Origin: an uncultured Clostridia bacterium
Lineage (GTDB): Bacteria > Bacillota > Clostridia > Lachnospirales > Anaerotignaceae
Direction of reading: 5' to 3'
NCBI GenBank assembly: GCA_945868505.1
Contig: CAMBLO010000012.1
Span: 1-63,200, forward strand
Length of the DNA: 63,200 nucleotides
Notes under the pieces: model-generated
What the model was told of the DNA's origin: nothing
Seen by the model: only the letters and a program-made list of their open reading frames with translations
Databases searched by the model: none
Shown: positions 1 through 7,693 of the stretch, in pieces
How positions within the stretch are numbered: the first letter of the stretch is position 1
Layout of the letters: each line of letters starts with the position of its first letter
Translations under genes and position numbers: made by a program

Positions 1-54
1 TAGAGCATCGCCTTGCCAAGGCGAGGGTCGCGAGTTCGAATCTCGTCTCGCGCT
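1..54 (+). tRNA. tRNA-Gly (anticodon GCC), 5' end outside window
   Basis: These bases are identical to positions 99-152 of the complete tRNA that follows, so this is a second copy lacking its first 18 nt at the window edge. The anticodon loop TTGCCAA places GCC at 15-17. The T arm and the 3' acceptor strand CTCGCGC with discriminator T are present. No CCA is encoded. Confidence 0.95.
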
Positions 55-80
55 TCTTTTTCCACAAAATTTCATACTTT

Positions 81-152
81 GCGCGAGTGGCTCAGTGGTA
101 GAGCATCGCCTTGCCAAGGCGAGGGTCGCGAGTTCGAATCTCGTCTCGCGCT
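81..152 (+). tRNA. tRNA-Gly (anticodon GCC)
   Basis: A full cloverleaf can be drawn. The acceptor GCGCGAG pairs with CTCGCGC, the D stem GCTC with GAGC, and the anticodon stem TCGCC with GGCGA around loop TTGCCAA (anticodon at 113-115). The T arm contains TTCGAAT. The discriminator is T, as usual for bacterial tRNA-Gly, and CCA is not encoded. It reads GGC and, by wobble, GGU codons. Confidence 0.97.
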
Positions 153-157
153 TGAAA

Positions 158-193
158 GAATCGGTTTTGAAAAATTCAAGACCGATTTTTTTG
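158..193 (+). terminator. Terminator after the tRNA-Gly pair
   Basis: AATCGGT (from 159) pairs with ACCGATT (181-187) across an A/T-rich loop, and a run of T follows at once. It closes the tRNA transcription unit. The stretch from here to the next gene (about 160 bp) shows no gene. Confidence 0.8.
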
Positions 194-356
194 CATACAC
201 GGAGAAAAGCCGATGAAACACTTTGGCAGATTGGACTGCCGGCGGGACAAGGGGACAAAGGCATTTCAAGTAGGGTTTGCGTAGCAAATACAGGAGTATG
301 GCGCAGCCATACGAATGGCTTTTCTCAATATAAAATAAATCAGAGGAGTGGGTGCC

Positions 357-638
357 ATGATCGTAGGGACTTGTGAGGTCACCTTTCGGGCAGAGTGGGT
401 CTCCAGCCTGAAGGAAAAGCGGATGGTGGTAAAAAGTCTGGTGGAAAAAACAAGACATAAATTCAACGTTTCCGTGGCGGAGGTGGACAGACAGGATGAG
501 CATAAAACCATTGTCATCGGCTTCGCCTGTGTTACCAATGAAAGACGCCATGCCGACAGCATGATACAGCATATTCTGGATTTTATGGAGAAAAATACGG
601 AGGCTGAACTCCTTTCTGCGGAATATGAGGTTTTTTAG
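357..638 (+). CDS. DUF503 family protein (YlxP-like)
   Basis: This small protein of 93 residues matches the DUF503/YlxP pattern: a short ferredoxin-like fold beginning MIVGTCEVTF and carrying SLKEKRMVVKSL, the best conserved stretch of the family. Relatives often sit in the nusA-infB-rbfA neighbourhood and have been linked to ribosome function, but the role is not settled. Here the gene stands alone between tRNA genes and tig. A GTG at 348 would add three residues. ATG 357 is preferred because the AGGAG at 343-347 then has normal spacing. Function is inferred from family only. Confidence 0.85.
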   Translation: MIVGTCEVTFRAEWVSSLKEKRMVVKSLVEKTRHKFNVSVAEVDRQDEHKTIVIGFACVTNERRHADSMIQHILDFMEKNTEAELLSAEYEVF

Positions 639-705
639 CCATGTTTTTTGCTGAAAACCTGCGGAAAATTTGCATTTACCTGTAGATTTTCAAAAATCAG
701 TGTGT

Positions 706-711
706 TATAAT
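706..711 (+). promoter_or_regulatory. Probable -10 element of the tig promoter
   Basis: A perfect TATAAT lies about 110 bp before tig and just after the DUF503 stop. No good -35 hexamer stands 16-18 bp upstream, so the promoter assignment is tentative. The 110-bp leader that follows contains no other gene. Confidence 0.5.
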
Positions 712-819
712 CAACTGTGATTGTGCAGTTTTCGTGTACTGTATCTCAACATGGCAGCATCATAGAAAATAAGACAAGGTTGTCATAAAACGAATATTTT
801 TAAGGAGGAGCTTCTTACA

Positions 820-2112
820 ATGAACGCAACATTATTGAACAAAGAAAAAACAGCAGTAAAATTTTCCTTTGAAGTAACTGCAGAAGTACTGGAACAGGGT
901 ATGGCATTTGCTTACAACAAACACAAAAACAATCTGTCCCTGCCCGGCTTCAGAAAAGGCAAAGTGCCCAGAAAACTGATCGAAGCACAGTATGGCGAAG
1001 CATTCTTCTACGAAGATGCCATCAACCACATCTTCCCCGAAGAATACATGAAAGCAGTAAAAGAACTGGGTCTGGAAGTTGTATCCGCACCTACACTGGA
1101 TATCGAATACATCGAATCCGGCAAAGGCGCAAAATTCATCGTTGATGTAACAGTAAAACCCGAAGTAACACTGGGTCAGTACAAAGGTCTGGAAGTTGAA
1201 AAGGTTTCCGCTGAAGTTACAGACACAGACGTTATGATGGAACTGGAAAAAGTGCAGAGACAGAACGCAAGAAAAGTTGAAGTAACAGACAGAGCAGCTC
1301 AGATGGGCGACGTTGCAAACATCGACTACCTGGGTTCCGTTGACGGCGTACCCTTCGACGGCGGCAAGGCAGAAGGCCATGACCTGGAACTGGGTTCTCA
1401 TTCCTTCATCGAAGGCTTTGAAGAACAGATCGTTGGTCACAACATCGGCGAAGAATTCGACATCAATGTAACATTCCCCGAAGCTTACCATGCACCTGAA
1501 CTGGCTGGCAAGCCCGCTGTATTCGCAATCAAACTGAACGCAATCACAGCAAAAGAACTGCCTGAACTGAACGATGCATTTGCAGAAGATGTATCCGAAT
1601 TCTCCACACTGGATGAATACAAAGCAGATATTCTGGCTAAACTGGCAACAGAAAAAACAGAAAAAGCAAAACAGCTGCAGGGCGACAAGCTGCTGGATGC
1701 AGCAGTAGCAAACTGCACAATGGAAGTTCCTCAGGTTATGTACGATAACAAGATTGACAGCATGATGAGAGAATTTGAAGAAAACATCGTTCGTCAGGGT
1801 CTGTCCATGGATATCTACTATCAGTACATGGGCACAAACGAAGAAACAATGAGAGAAACTTTCAAAGATACATCCATGAAGAGCGTTGACGCAAGACTGA
1901 TGCTGGAAGCAATCGCAAAGGCTGAAAATCTGGTAATCTCCGACGAAGATCTGGATGCAGAAGTTTGCAAATACGGCGAAAGCTATGGCGTTGACGGCAA
2001 AACAATGCTGGAAATGATCCAGGATGAAGATAAAGAAGCACTGAGACAGGATATGCTGGTAAGAGCAGCTATGAAAGTGATCGAAGACACAGCTATCCTC
2101 AAAGAAGCTTAA
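820..2112 (+). CDS. tig: Trigger factor, ribosome-associated chaperone and prolyl isomerase
   Basis: The protein has 430 residues, the normal length for trigger factor, which binds near the ribosomal exit tunnel and shields nascent chains. The N-terminal ribosome-binding domain carries the signature GFRKGKVP at residues 43-50. An FKBP-type prolyl isomerase domain spans about 162-243. The remainder is the helical C-terminal chaperone domain. The start has a strong AAGGAGGAG site. Codon choice is very uniform (GAA, AAA, CTG, GCA), which suggests high expression. The gene precedes clpP-clpX in the order common in Firmicutes. Confidence 0.98.
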   Translation: MNATLLNKEKTAVKFSFEVTAEVLEQGMAFAYNKHKNNLSLPGFRKGKVPRKLIEAQYGEAFFYEDAINHIFPEEYMKAVKELGLEVVSAPTLDIEYIESGKGAKFIVDVTVKPEVTLGQYKGLEVEKVSAEVTDTDVMMELEKVQRQNARKVEVTDRAAQMGDVANIDYLGSVDGVPFDGGKAEGHDLELGSHSFIEGFEEQIVGHNIGEEFDINVTFPEAYHAPELAGKPAVFAIKLNAITAKELPELNDAFAEDVSEFSTLDEYKADILAKLATEKTEKAKQLQGDKLLDAAVANCTMEVPQVMYDNKIDSMMREFEENIVRQGLSMDIYYQYMGTNEETMRETFKDTSMKSVDARLMLEAIAKAENLVISDEDLDAEVCKYGESYGVDGKTMLEMIQDEDKEALRQDMLVRAAMKVIEDTAILKEA

Positions 2113-2129
2113 TCAGCGGCGAAGCCGTT

Positions 2130-2193
2130 AACTCAAAAACAGGTTTTTGAGTTGAAATATCGTAAGTCAGATAGGCACAGGAAACTGTGCCTA
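2130..2193 (+). other. Two hairpins between tig and clpP
   Basis: AACTCAAAAAC (2130-2140) pairs with GTTTTTGAGTT (2143-2153). TAGGCACAG (2172-2180) pairs with CTGTGCCTA (2185-2193) around a GAAA tetraloop. Neither is followed by a clear T run. They could be a leaky terminator, an RNA-processing site or a stability element separating tig from clpPX expression. Confidence 0.55.
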
Positions 2194-2223
2194 TTTAGAT
2201 AATATAAGATTGGAGGAATCATA

Positions 2224-2823
2224 ATGAGTTTAGTACCTATGGTCGTAGAACAGTCCAACCGTGGTGAACGTTCTTATGATATTTATTCCAGATTGCTGAA
2301 AGACAGAATCATTTTTCTGGGGGAAGAAGTCAACGATGTGACAGCAAGCCTTGTAGTAGCGCAGCTGCTGTTTTTGGCGGCGGAAGACCCCGACAAGGAT
2401 ATCAACCTGTACATCAACAGCCCCGGCGGCTCTGTAACAGCCGGTTTGGCGATTTACGATACTATGCAGTACATCAAACCCGATGTATCTACCATCTGTA
2501 TCGGTATGGCGGCAAGCATGGGCGCTTTCCTGCTGGCAGGCGGTGCAAAGGGCAAGAGATACGCTCTGCCCAATGCGGAAGTGATGATCCATCAGCCCAG
2601 CGGCGGCGCAAGAGGACAGGCAACAGATATCCGCATCCATGCAGAAAATATTTTACGCACAAAGAAAAAGCTGAATGAAATTCTGGCAGAAAATACAGGA
2701 CGTTCCTATGAAGAAATCGAAAGAGATACGGAACGGGATAACTTTATGAGTGCTGAGGAAGCAAAGGCTTATGGCCTGATCGACGATGTGATCACAAAGC
2801 CTCAGACAAAGGAGAGAGGATAA
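2224..2823 (+). CDS. clpP: ATP-dependent Clp protease proteolytic subunit
   Basis: The serine peptidase of family S14 forms the barrel-shaped proteolytic chamber of the Clp protease. The catalytic triad is visible: Ser98 in MAASMGA, His123 in MIHQP and Asp172 in RDTERDNF. The length of 199 residues is typical. The start follows GGAGG with good spacing. The gene ends directly before clpX (stop at 2823, clpX start at 2824), so the protease and its unfoldase are co-transcribed and probably translationally coupled. Confidence 0.98.
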   Translation: MSLVPMVVEQSNRGERSYDIYSRLLKDRIIFLGEEVNDVTASLVVAQLLFLAAEDPDKDINLYINSPGGSVTAGLAIYDTMQYIKPDVSTICIGMAASMGAFLLAGGAKGKRYALPNAEVMIHQPSGGARGQATDIRIHAENILRTKKKLNEILAENTGRSYEEIERDTERDNFMSAEEAKAYGLIDDVITKPQTKERG

Positions 2824-4119
2824 ATGGCAGGTAAAACGGAAGATATGAACAAGCTGCGGTGTTCCTTCTGTGGGAAAACACAGGATCAGGTGAAAAAACT
2901 GATTGCGGGACCTAATGTGTATATCTGCGATGAATGTATCGACCTGTGTGCGGATATCATCGATGAAGAATACGATGTGCTGGCAAACAAGGACGAAGAA
3001 CTGAATGTTCCCAAGCCCAAGGAAATCAAAGAAACACTGGATGAATATGTCATTGGTCAGGACAGAGCAAAGCAGGCCTTGGCCGTTGCCGTTTACAACC
3101 ATTACAAACGGATTTATATGGATGCCAAAGCAGAGGATGTGGAACTGCAGAAAAGCAATATTCTGCTGGTAGGCCCTACGGGTACTGGGAAAACTCTGCT
3201 GGCCCAGACACTGGCGAAGGTGCTGAACGTACCCTTTGCCATTGCCGATGCCACATCCCTGACAGAAGCGGGCTATGTTGGTGAAGACGTGGAAAACATC
3301 CTGCTGAAGCTGATTCAGGCGGCAGATTATGATATCGAGCGGGCAGAGAGAGGCATTATCTATATCGACGAAATCGATAAGATTACCAAAAAGAGTGAAA
3401 ACGTATCCATCACAAGAGATGTTAGCGGCGAAGGCGTACAGCAGGCGTTGCTGAAGATTCTGGAGGGGACTGTGGCAAGCGTGCCCCCTCAGGGCGGCAG
3501 AAAACACCCCCATCAGGAATTCATCCAGATCGATACCACAAATATCCTGTTCATCTGCGGCGGTGCCTTCGGTGGCATCGAAAAAATCATCCAGAACCGT
3601 ATGGGTCACAAGGTCATCGGCTTTGGTGCGGAAGTGCAGAGCAAGCTGGATAAAACAAACGATGAACTGCTGCAGAGCCTGATGCCGCAGGATCTGCTGA
3701 AATATGGCCTGATTCCTGAATTTATCGGTCGTCTGCCTGTGGTAGTGACACTGGATAATCTGGACGAGGATGCCTTTGTTCATATTCTGACAGAGCCCAA
3801 GAATGCCCTGACAAAGCAGTATGAATATCTTTTCGCTTTGGATGATGTCATTCTGGAATTCAAGGAAGAAGCCCTGAGAGCCATCGCAAGAAAAGCCATG
3901 GAACGGGAAACAGGTGCCCGTGGCCTGCGTTCTATCGTAGAGGAATTCATCAACCCCATTATGTATGAAATTCCTACAGAAACCACAGTGGAACGTTGCA
4001 TCATCACAGAAGATGTTGTCAGCGGAAAAGAAAAACCTGAATATGTTTTTAACGAAAACAGACAGCCCCTGCAGCGGATGCGGAAACGCAAAAGCAGCAA
4101 AACAGGAGTTTCGGCTTAA
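2824..4119 (+). CDS. clpX: ATP-dependent Clp protease ATP-binding subunit ClpX
   Basis: This AAA+ unfoldase feeds substrates to ClpP. The N-terminal zinc-binding domain has Cys13, Cys16, Cys35 and Cys38. Walker A is GPTGTGKT at residues 117-124, followed by a Walker B of the IIYIDEID type. The loop VIGFGAE contains the IGF tripeptide that docks on ClpP, so the ClpP partnership is intact. The length of 431 residues is usual. The ribosome-binding site GGAGAGGA lies inside the end of clpP. Confidence 0.98.
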   Translation: MAGKTEDMNKLRCSFCGKTQDQVKKLIAGPNVYICDECIDLCADIIDEEYDVLANKDEELNVPKPKEIKETLDEYVIGQDRAKQALAVAVYNHYKRIYMDAKAEDVELQKSNILLVGPTGTGKTLLAQTLAKVLNVPFAIADATSLTEAGYVGEDVENILLKLIQAADYDIERAERGIIYIDEIDKITKKSENVSITRDVSGEGVQQALLKILEGTVASVPPQGGRKHPHQEFIQIDTTNILFICGGAFGGIEKIIQNRMGHKVIGFGAEVQSKLDKTNDELLQSLMPQDLLKYGLIPEFIGRLPVVVTLDNLDEDAFVHILTEPKNALTKQYEYLFALDDVILEFKEEALRAIARKAMERETGARGLRSIVEEFINPIMYEIPTETTVERCIITEDVVSGKEKPEYVFNENRQPLQRMRKRKSSKTGVSA

Positions 4120-4189
4120 GAAAAGAGCGTTTGGATGAACTGCTTTTTACGCCATGCTTCGGGGTGTCTGAATGGTGATTGAAAAGGAA

Positions 4190-4238
4190 AAAGCGTCAGA
4201 AATACTGCAAAACGGTATTCTGACGCTTTCTTTTTTTG
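4190..4238 (+). terminator. Terminator after clpX
   Basis: AAAGCGTCAGAAATACTG pairs almost fully with CGGTATTCTGACGCTTT around a short loop, followed by CTTTTTTT. It is one of the strongest intrinsic terminators in the window and ends the tig-clpP-clpX block. Confidence 0.92.
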
Positions 4239-4381
4239 CCCGGGAAAGGTTCTCTTTGGGGAAAAACGCACAATGGATAGAGGTAAAATTTTATAGTGTA
4301 TGGAAAATTGTACACGTGCCATGGAATCACTGGAATATCTGACGAAAACGAAAAAAATGTTAAAAAAATCGCAAAAAAGCG

Positions 4382-4410
4382 TTGACTACGCAGAACGAGA
4401 GGGATATAAT
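4382..4410 (+). promoter_or_regulatory. Promoter of the threonine ammonia-lyase gene
   Basis: TTGACT (4382-4387) and TATAAT (4405-4410) are separated by exactly 17 bp. The transcript would have a leader of about 90 nt. The whole gap between clpX and ilvA (4120-4508) otherwise holds only the clpX terminator and A-rich sequence. No gene or recognised leader RNA is seen. Confidence 0.8.
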
Positions 4411-4508
4411 TTACCTGTATTTGAGAGAGGGACAAAAATAAACAAGTGTCCTCGTAATAGAAACGATATAAAAAGAAAAAGATATATAAAAAATAGGAGG
4501 AAGAAAAA

Positions 4509-5699
4509 ATGCTGACACTGGAAATGATTCAGGATGCAAAAAAAACACTGGAAGGCGTAGCTAGAGTAACACCTATGTACGAATCCGCTTTCATTAACCC
4601 CAACGCAAACGTATTCATCAAATGCGAAAATATGCAGCTCACAGGTTCCTTCAAACTGAGAGGTGCTTATGTAAAAACAAACAGCCTGACAGAAGAAGAA
4701 GCTTCCAAAGGCGTAATCGCTTGCTCTGCAGGTAACCACGCTCAGGGCGTAGCTCTGTCTGCTCAGAAAAAAGGCATCAAAGCAACAATCTGCATGCCCG
4801 CTGGCGCACCTCTGGCAAAAGTAGAAGCTACAAAGAGCTACGGCGCAGAAGTTGTTCTGGTTCCCGGCGTATACGATGACGCAGCTGCAAAAGCAGTTGA
4901 ACTGCAGAAAGAACACGGCTATACATTCCTGCACCCCTTCAACGACGAATATGTAATGGCTGGTCAGGGTACAGTTGGTCTGGAAATCTTGGACAGACTG
5001 CCTGATGCAGAAGTTGTATTCGTTCCCATCGGCGGTGGCGGTCTGATCTCCGGTGTTGCTTGCGCAATCAAGAGCATCAACCCCAACTGCAAAGTATACG
5101 GCGTACAGGCTGCAGGCGCTCCTTCCATGAAACAGTCTCTGGAACACAAGAAAATCGAAAAACTGGCAAGCGTTGCAACAATGGCTGACGGTATCGCTGT
5201 AAAAGAACCCGGTGACCTGACATTCGAAAACTGCATCAAATATGTTGACGGCGTTGTAACAGTAACAGAAGCTGAAATCGCTTCTGCTATCCTGATGCTG
5301 CTGGAAAAACACAAAATGGTAGCAGAAGGCGCTGGTGCTGTTTCCGTAGCAGCTGCTATGACAAACAAAGTAGACATCGCTGGCAAGAAAGTAGTTTGCG
5401 TAGTATCCGGCGGTAACGTAGACGTTAACGTTCTGGACAGAATCATCGACAAAGGCCTGCAGGAAAACGGCAGAATCGCTGAATTCTCCGTAATGATGGC
5501 TGATAAACCCGGTCAGCTGATCCAGCTGCTGCAGATCATCTCCAGTACAGGTGCTAACATTCTGGATGTTAACCACGACAGAAGAGCAAAAGGCGTAGCA
5601 GTAAGCAACGTAGTTGTAAACGTAACAGTAGAAACAAGAAACAAAGCACACTACGAAGAAATGATGGCAGCTCTGAAAGCAAACGGCTACACAATCTGA
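4509..5699 (+). CDS. ilvA: Threonine ammonia-lyase (threonine dehydratase)
   Basis: This PLP enzyme deaminates threonine to 2-oxobutyrate. The PLP lysine is Lys49 in GSFKLRGA. The loop SAGNHAQG and the phosphate-binding run PIGGGGLISG are intact. The protein has 396 residues, with one C-terminal ACT domain from about 325, like the TdcB/IlvA short form in many Clostridia. It stands alone with its own promoter and terminator and has no isoleucine-pathway neighbours. Codons are strongly biased toward CTG, GCA, ACA and AAA, as in tig. This suggests high expression and perhaps a catabolic role in threonine fermentation, which is inference. Confidence 0.93.
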   Translation: MLTLEMIQDAKKTLEGVARVTPMYESAFINPNANVFIKCENMQLTGSFKLRGAYVKTNSLTEEEASKGVIACSAGNHAQGVALSAQKKGIKATICMPAGAPLAKVEATKSYGAEVVLVPGVYDDAAAKAVELQKEHGYTFLHPFNDEYVMAGQGTVGLEILDRLPDAEVVFVPIGGGGLISGVACAIKSINPNCKVYGVQAAGAPSMKQSLEHKKIEKLASVATMADGIAVKEPGDLTFENCIKYVDGVVTVTEAEIASAILMLLEKHKMVAEGAGAVSVAAAMTNKVDIAGKKVVCVVSGGNVDVNVLDRIIDKGLQENGRIAEFSVMMADKPGQLIQLLQIISSTGANILDVNHDRRAKGVAVSNVVVNVTVETRNKAHYEEMMAALKANGYTI

Positions 5700-5716
5700 T
5701 TTTTATAACGTATACA

Positions 5717-5746
5717 AACCATCCTCAAACGGGGATGGTTTTTTTC
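5717..5746 (+). terminator. Terminator after ilvA
   Basis: AACCATCC pairs with GGATGGTT around a short loop, followed directly by a T run. It lies 18 bp after the ilvA stop and just upstream of the next promoter. Confidence 0.9.
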
Positions 5747-5759
5747 TGCAAAAAAAGGG

Positions 5760-5790
5760 TTGACTTTGACGCTGCGGCAAGGAGTATCCT
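5760..5790 (+). promoter_or_regulatory. MerR-type promoter with 19-bp spacer and operator dyad
   Basis: TTGACT (5760-5765) and TATCCT (5785-5790) are separated by 19 bp, the over-long spacer typical of MerR-activated promoters. The spacer contains the imperfect dyad CTTTGACGC-T-GCGGCAAGG (5764-5782, seven of nine pairs), centred where MerR-family activators bind and untwist DNA. The MerR-family gene begins 22 bp downstream, so autoregulation is likely. Confidence 0.8.
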
Positions 5791-5811
5791 GTAGATACAG
5801 GAGGTGAGGAA

Positions 5812-6579
5812 ATGGAATATGGCATCAAGGAAATGACAGCGCTTTCCGGTATCAGCGGCAGAACGCTGCGCTATTATGACAGTATTGATCTTCTGAAACC
5901 CAAACGGGTCAGCGAAGCAGGGTATCGTTTTTATGGGGAACAGGAATTGGAACTGCTCCAGCAGATTTTGTTCTATCGAGAACGGGGATTTGCCCTAGAG
6001 GAAATCCGTCGGATTTTGTATCAGAAAGATTTTGACGTGATGGCTGCGCTGCAGGAGCATTTGCGGGAGCTGGAACAGAGGCAGGAAGAAATCGGAAAGA
6101 TGGTACAGAATGTAAAAAATACCATTGCATCCATGAAGGGAGAAAGAAGCATGGGGGAAAAGGAACGTTTTGAAGGATTCAAACAGCGTATCGTACAGGA
6201 GAATGAGGCGGCATACGGAAAAGAACTGCGGGAGAACCATGGCGATGCAGCGGTGGATGGCGCCAATCAAAAGCTTCTGGGGATGACAGAAGGGGACTAT
6301 GAACATTTTCGCAATCTGGAACAGGAGATAAAGGATGCCTTGCAGGAAGCGGTGCTGGCGCAGGAAGACCCTGCGGGAGAAGCGGGGCGCAGGGTGGTGC
6401 TGCTCCATAAGGAATGGCTCTGCATGACTTGGAAGGAATATTCCGAAAATGCCCATCGGGGTGTGGCAAACCTTTATGTGATGGATGAACGCTTTCAAGC
6501 GTATTATGACAAAGAGGTGGAAGGCTGCGCGGCATTTTTGCGGGCTGCGGTGCTCCATTGGGTTATCGGAACAAAATAA
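5812..6579 (+). CDS. MerR-family regulator with TipAS-like C-terminal domain
   Basis: Residues 1-70 form a MerR winged helix: YGIKEMTALSGISGRTLRYYDSIDLL, then RVSEAGYRFYGEQEL. A coiled-coil dimer helix follows (about 75-115). The last 120 or so residues match the TipAS antibiotic-recognition domain, a helical fold that binds thiopeptides in TipAL and varied ligands in relatives such as Mta and SkgA. The start follows GGAGGTGAGG. The downstream DMT permease is a plausible target but has a hairpin in between, so the link is inferred. The ligand is unknown. Confidence 0.9.
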   Translation: MEYGIKEMTALSGISGRTLRYYDSIDLLKPKRVSEAGYRFYGEQELELLQQILFYRERGFALEEIRRILYQKDFDVMAALQEHLRELEQRQEEIGKMVQNVKNTIASMKGERSMGEKERFEGFKQRIVQENEAAYGKELRENHGDAAVDGANQKLLGMTEGDYEHFRNLEQEIKDALQEAVLAQEDPAGEAGRRVVLLHKEWLCMTWKEYSENAHRGVANLYVMDERFQAYYDKEVEGCAAFLRAAVLHWVIGTK

Positions 6580-6586
6580 AGGATTT

Positions 6587-6617
6587 GGGTTTGGGCAGCA
6601 GTCCAAGCCCTTTTCTC
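6587..6617 (+). terminator. Weak terminator between the MerR gene and the permease
   Basis: GGGTTTGG (6587-6594) pairs with CCAAGCCC (6603-6610) with one G-T pair, followed by TTTTCTCTT. The T run is interrupted, so read-through into the permease gene is possible. Confidence 0.6.
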
Positions 6618-6669
6618 TTGTTGAAAAAATATGGGAAATATATTATGCTACTCTTTGAGGTGAAAAGAA

Positions 6670-7569
6670 ATGGAAAAAACAAAAGATAAACGAACCATCG
6701 GCATCTGCTATACCCTTGCTGGCGGGATGTGCTGGGGGCTTTCCGGCTGCTTTGGACAATATTTATTTCAGGAAAAGGGCATTACGGCGGAATGGCTGGT
6801 AACGGTACGTCTGGTTTTTGCAGGAATACTGCTGACCTTGATAGGGCTGCTTTTAGCGAAAAAACAAATGGGGGATATTTGGAGAAACCCTGTGGATAGA
6901 AAACGATTGCTGATCTTTGCCATCGGCGGGATGCTGACCTGCCAGTATACCTATTTTGCCGCCATACAGCATTCCAATGCAGGTACGGCTACGGTGCTGC
7001 AGTCCTTGGCGCCTGTGATTATTTTGGGTATCGTTTGCATGAAGGAAAAACGGCTGCCCCGCAAACTGGAAACGGGAGCCATTTTTTGTGCATTATTGGG
7101 GGTATTTCTGCTGAGTACCCATGGAGATATCCACAGCATGAGCATTACAACATTGGCACTGCTTTTCGGTTTAGGTGCAGCAGCCAGTGCGGCGGCCTAT
7201 AACCTGCTTTCCGGGGATTTGCTGCGGAACTATGGGGTGTATGCCGTGGTCGGATATGCCATGTTTATCGCTGGGATGGCTATGGTTATCATGGTGCGCC
7301 CCTGGAGATATGCTGTGACCTATGATATGGGAACGATTTTGGCAACGGCAGCGGTCGTTGTCATTGGCACGGCGGTGGCATTCTCTTTGTATCTGAAGGG
7401 GGTCAGCCTTGTGGGGCCTTTTATGGGCAGCCTGCTTGGGATGGTAGAGCCCATTACGGCTGTTATTGTTTCTCTGGTGTTCCTTGGGGCGGCCTTCCAG
7501 TTTATGGATTTGGCGGGCTTCGTGCTGATTTTGGGTACGGTGGTGGCTTTGTCGCTGCGGTCGAAATAA
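6670..7569 (+). CDS. EamA-family (DMT superfamily) permease
   Basis: The protein of 299 residues is almost entirely hydrophobic and reads as ten membrane helices in two EamA repeats. Examples are GGMCWGLSGCFGQYLF at the start of the first and GLGAAASAAAYNLLSG at the start of the second. DMT permeases export or import small metabolites such as amino acids or nucleotide precursors; the substrate cannot be told from sequence. The start follows GAGGTG. The short basic N and C termini fit an inner-membrane protein. It may be controlled by the adjacent TipA-type regulator. Confidence 0.88.
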   Translation: MEKTKDKRTIGICYTLAGGMCWGLSGCFGQYLFQEKGITAEWLVTVRLVFAGILLTLIGLLLAKKQMGDIWRNPVDRKRLLIFAIGGMLTCQYTYFAAIQHSNAGTATVLQSLAPVIILGIVCMKEKRLPRKLETGAIFCALLGVFLLSTHGDIHSMSITTLALLFGLGAAASAAAYNLLSGDLLRNYGVYAVVGYAMFIAGMAMVIMVRPWRYAVTYDMGTILATAAVVVIGTAVAFSLYLKGVSLVGPFMGSLLGMVEPITAVIVSLVFLGAAFQFMDLAGFVLILGTVVALSLRSK

Positions 7570-7579
7570 CGAAACATAC

Positions 7580-7616
7580 ATATCCCTTGATTTTTTGGAA
7601 ATCAGGGGATATTTGC
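7580..7616 (+). terminator. Terminator after the DMT permease
   Basis: ATATCCCTTGATTT (7580-7593) pairs over 14 positions with AAATCAGGGGATAT (7599-7612), one pair being G-T. The T tail is short (TTTG), so efficiency is uncertain. Confidence 0.65.
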
Positions 7617-7693
7617 TTGGGAAAGCATTTTATGGTATGATAAAGGTCTAAAAAATTTTATCTTACGATATGAAAATAGATGAGGTGAGAGAT

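Noticed and set aside
1..152. Tandem tRNA-Gly copies as an integration duplication
   Set aside because: The two copies are complete, tandem and followed by a normal terminator and core genes; simple tRNA gene duplication explains them.
4386..5651. Long minus-strand open frame of about 420 codons opposite ilvA
   Set aside because: It is a shadow produced by the strongly biased codons of ilvA; its translation is Cys/Tyr/Phe-rich low-complexity sequence with no domain or ribosome-binding site.
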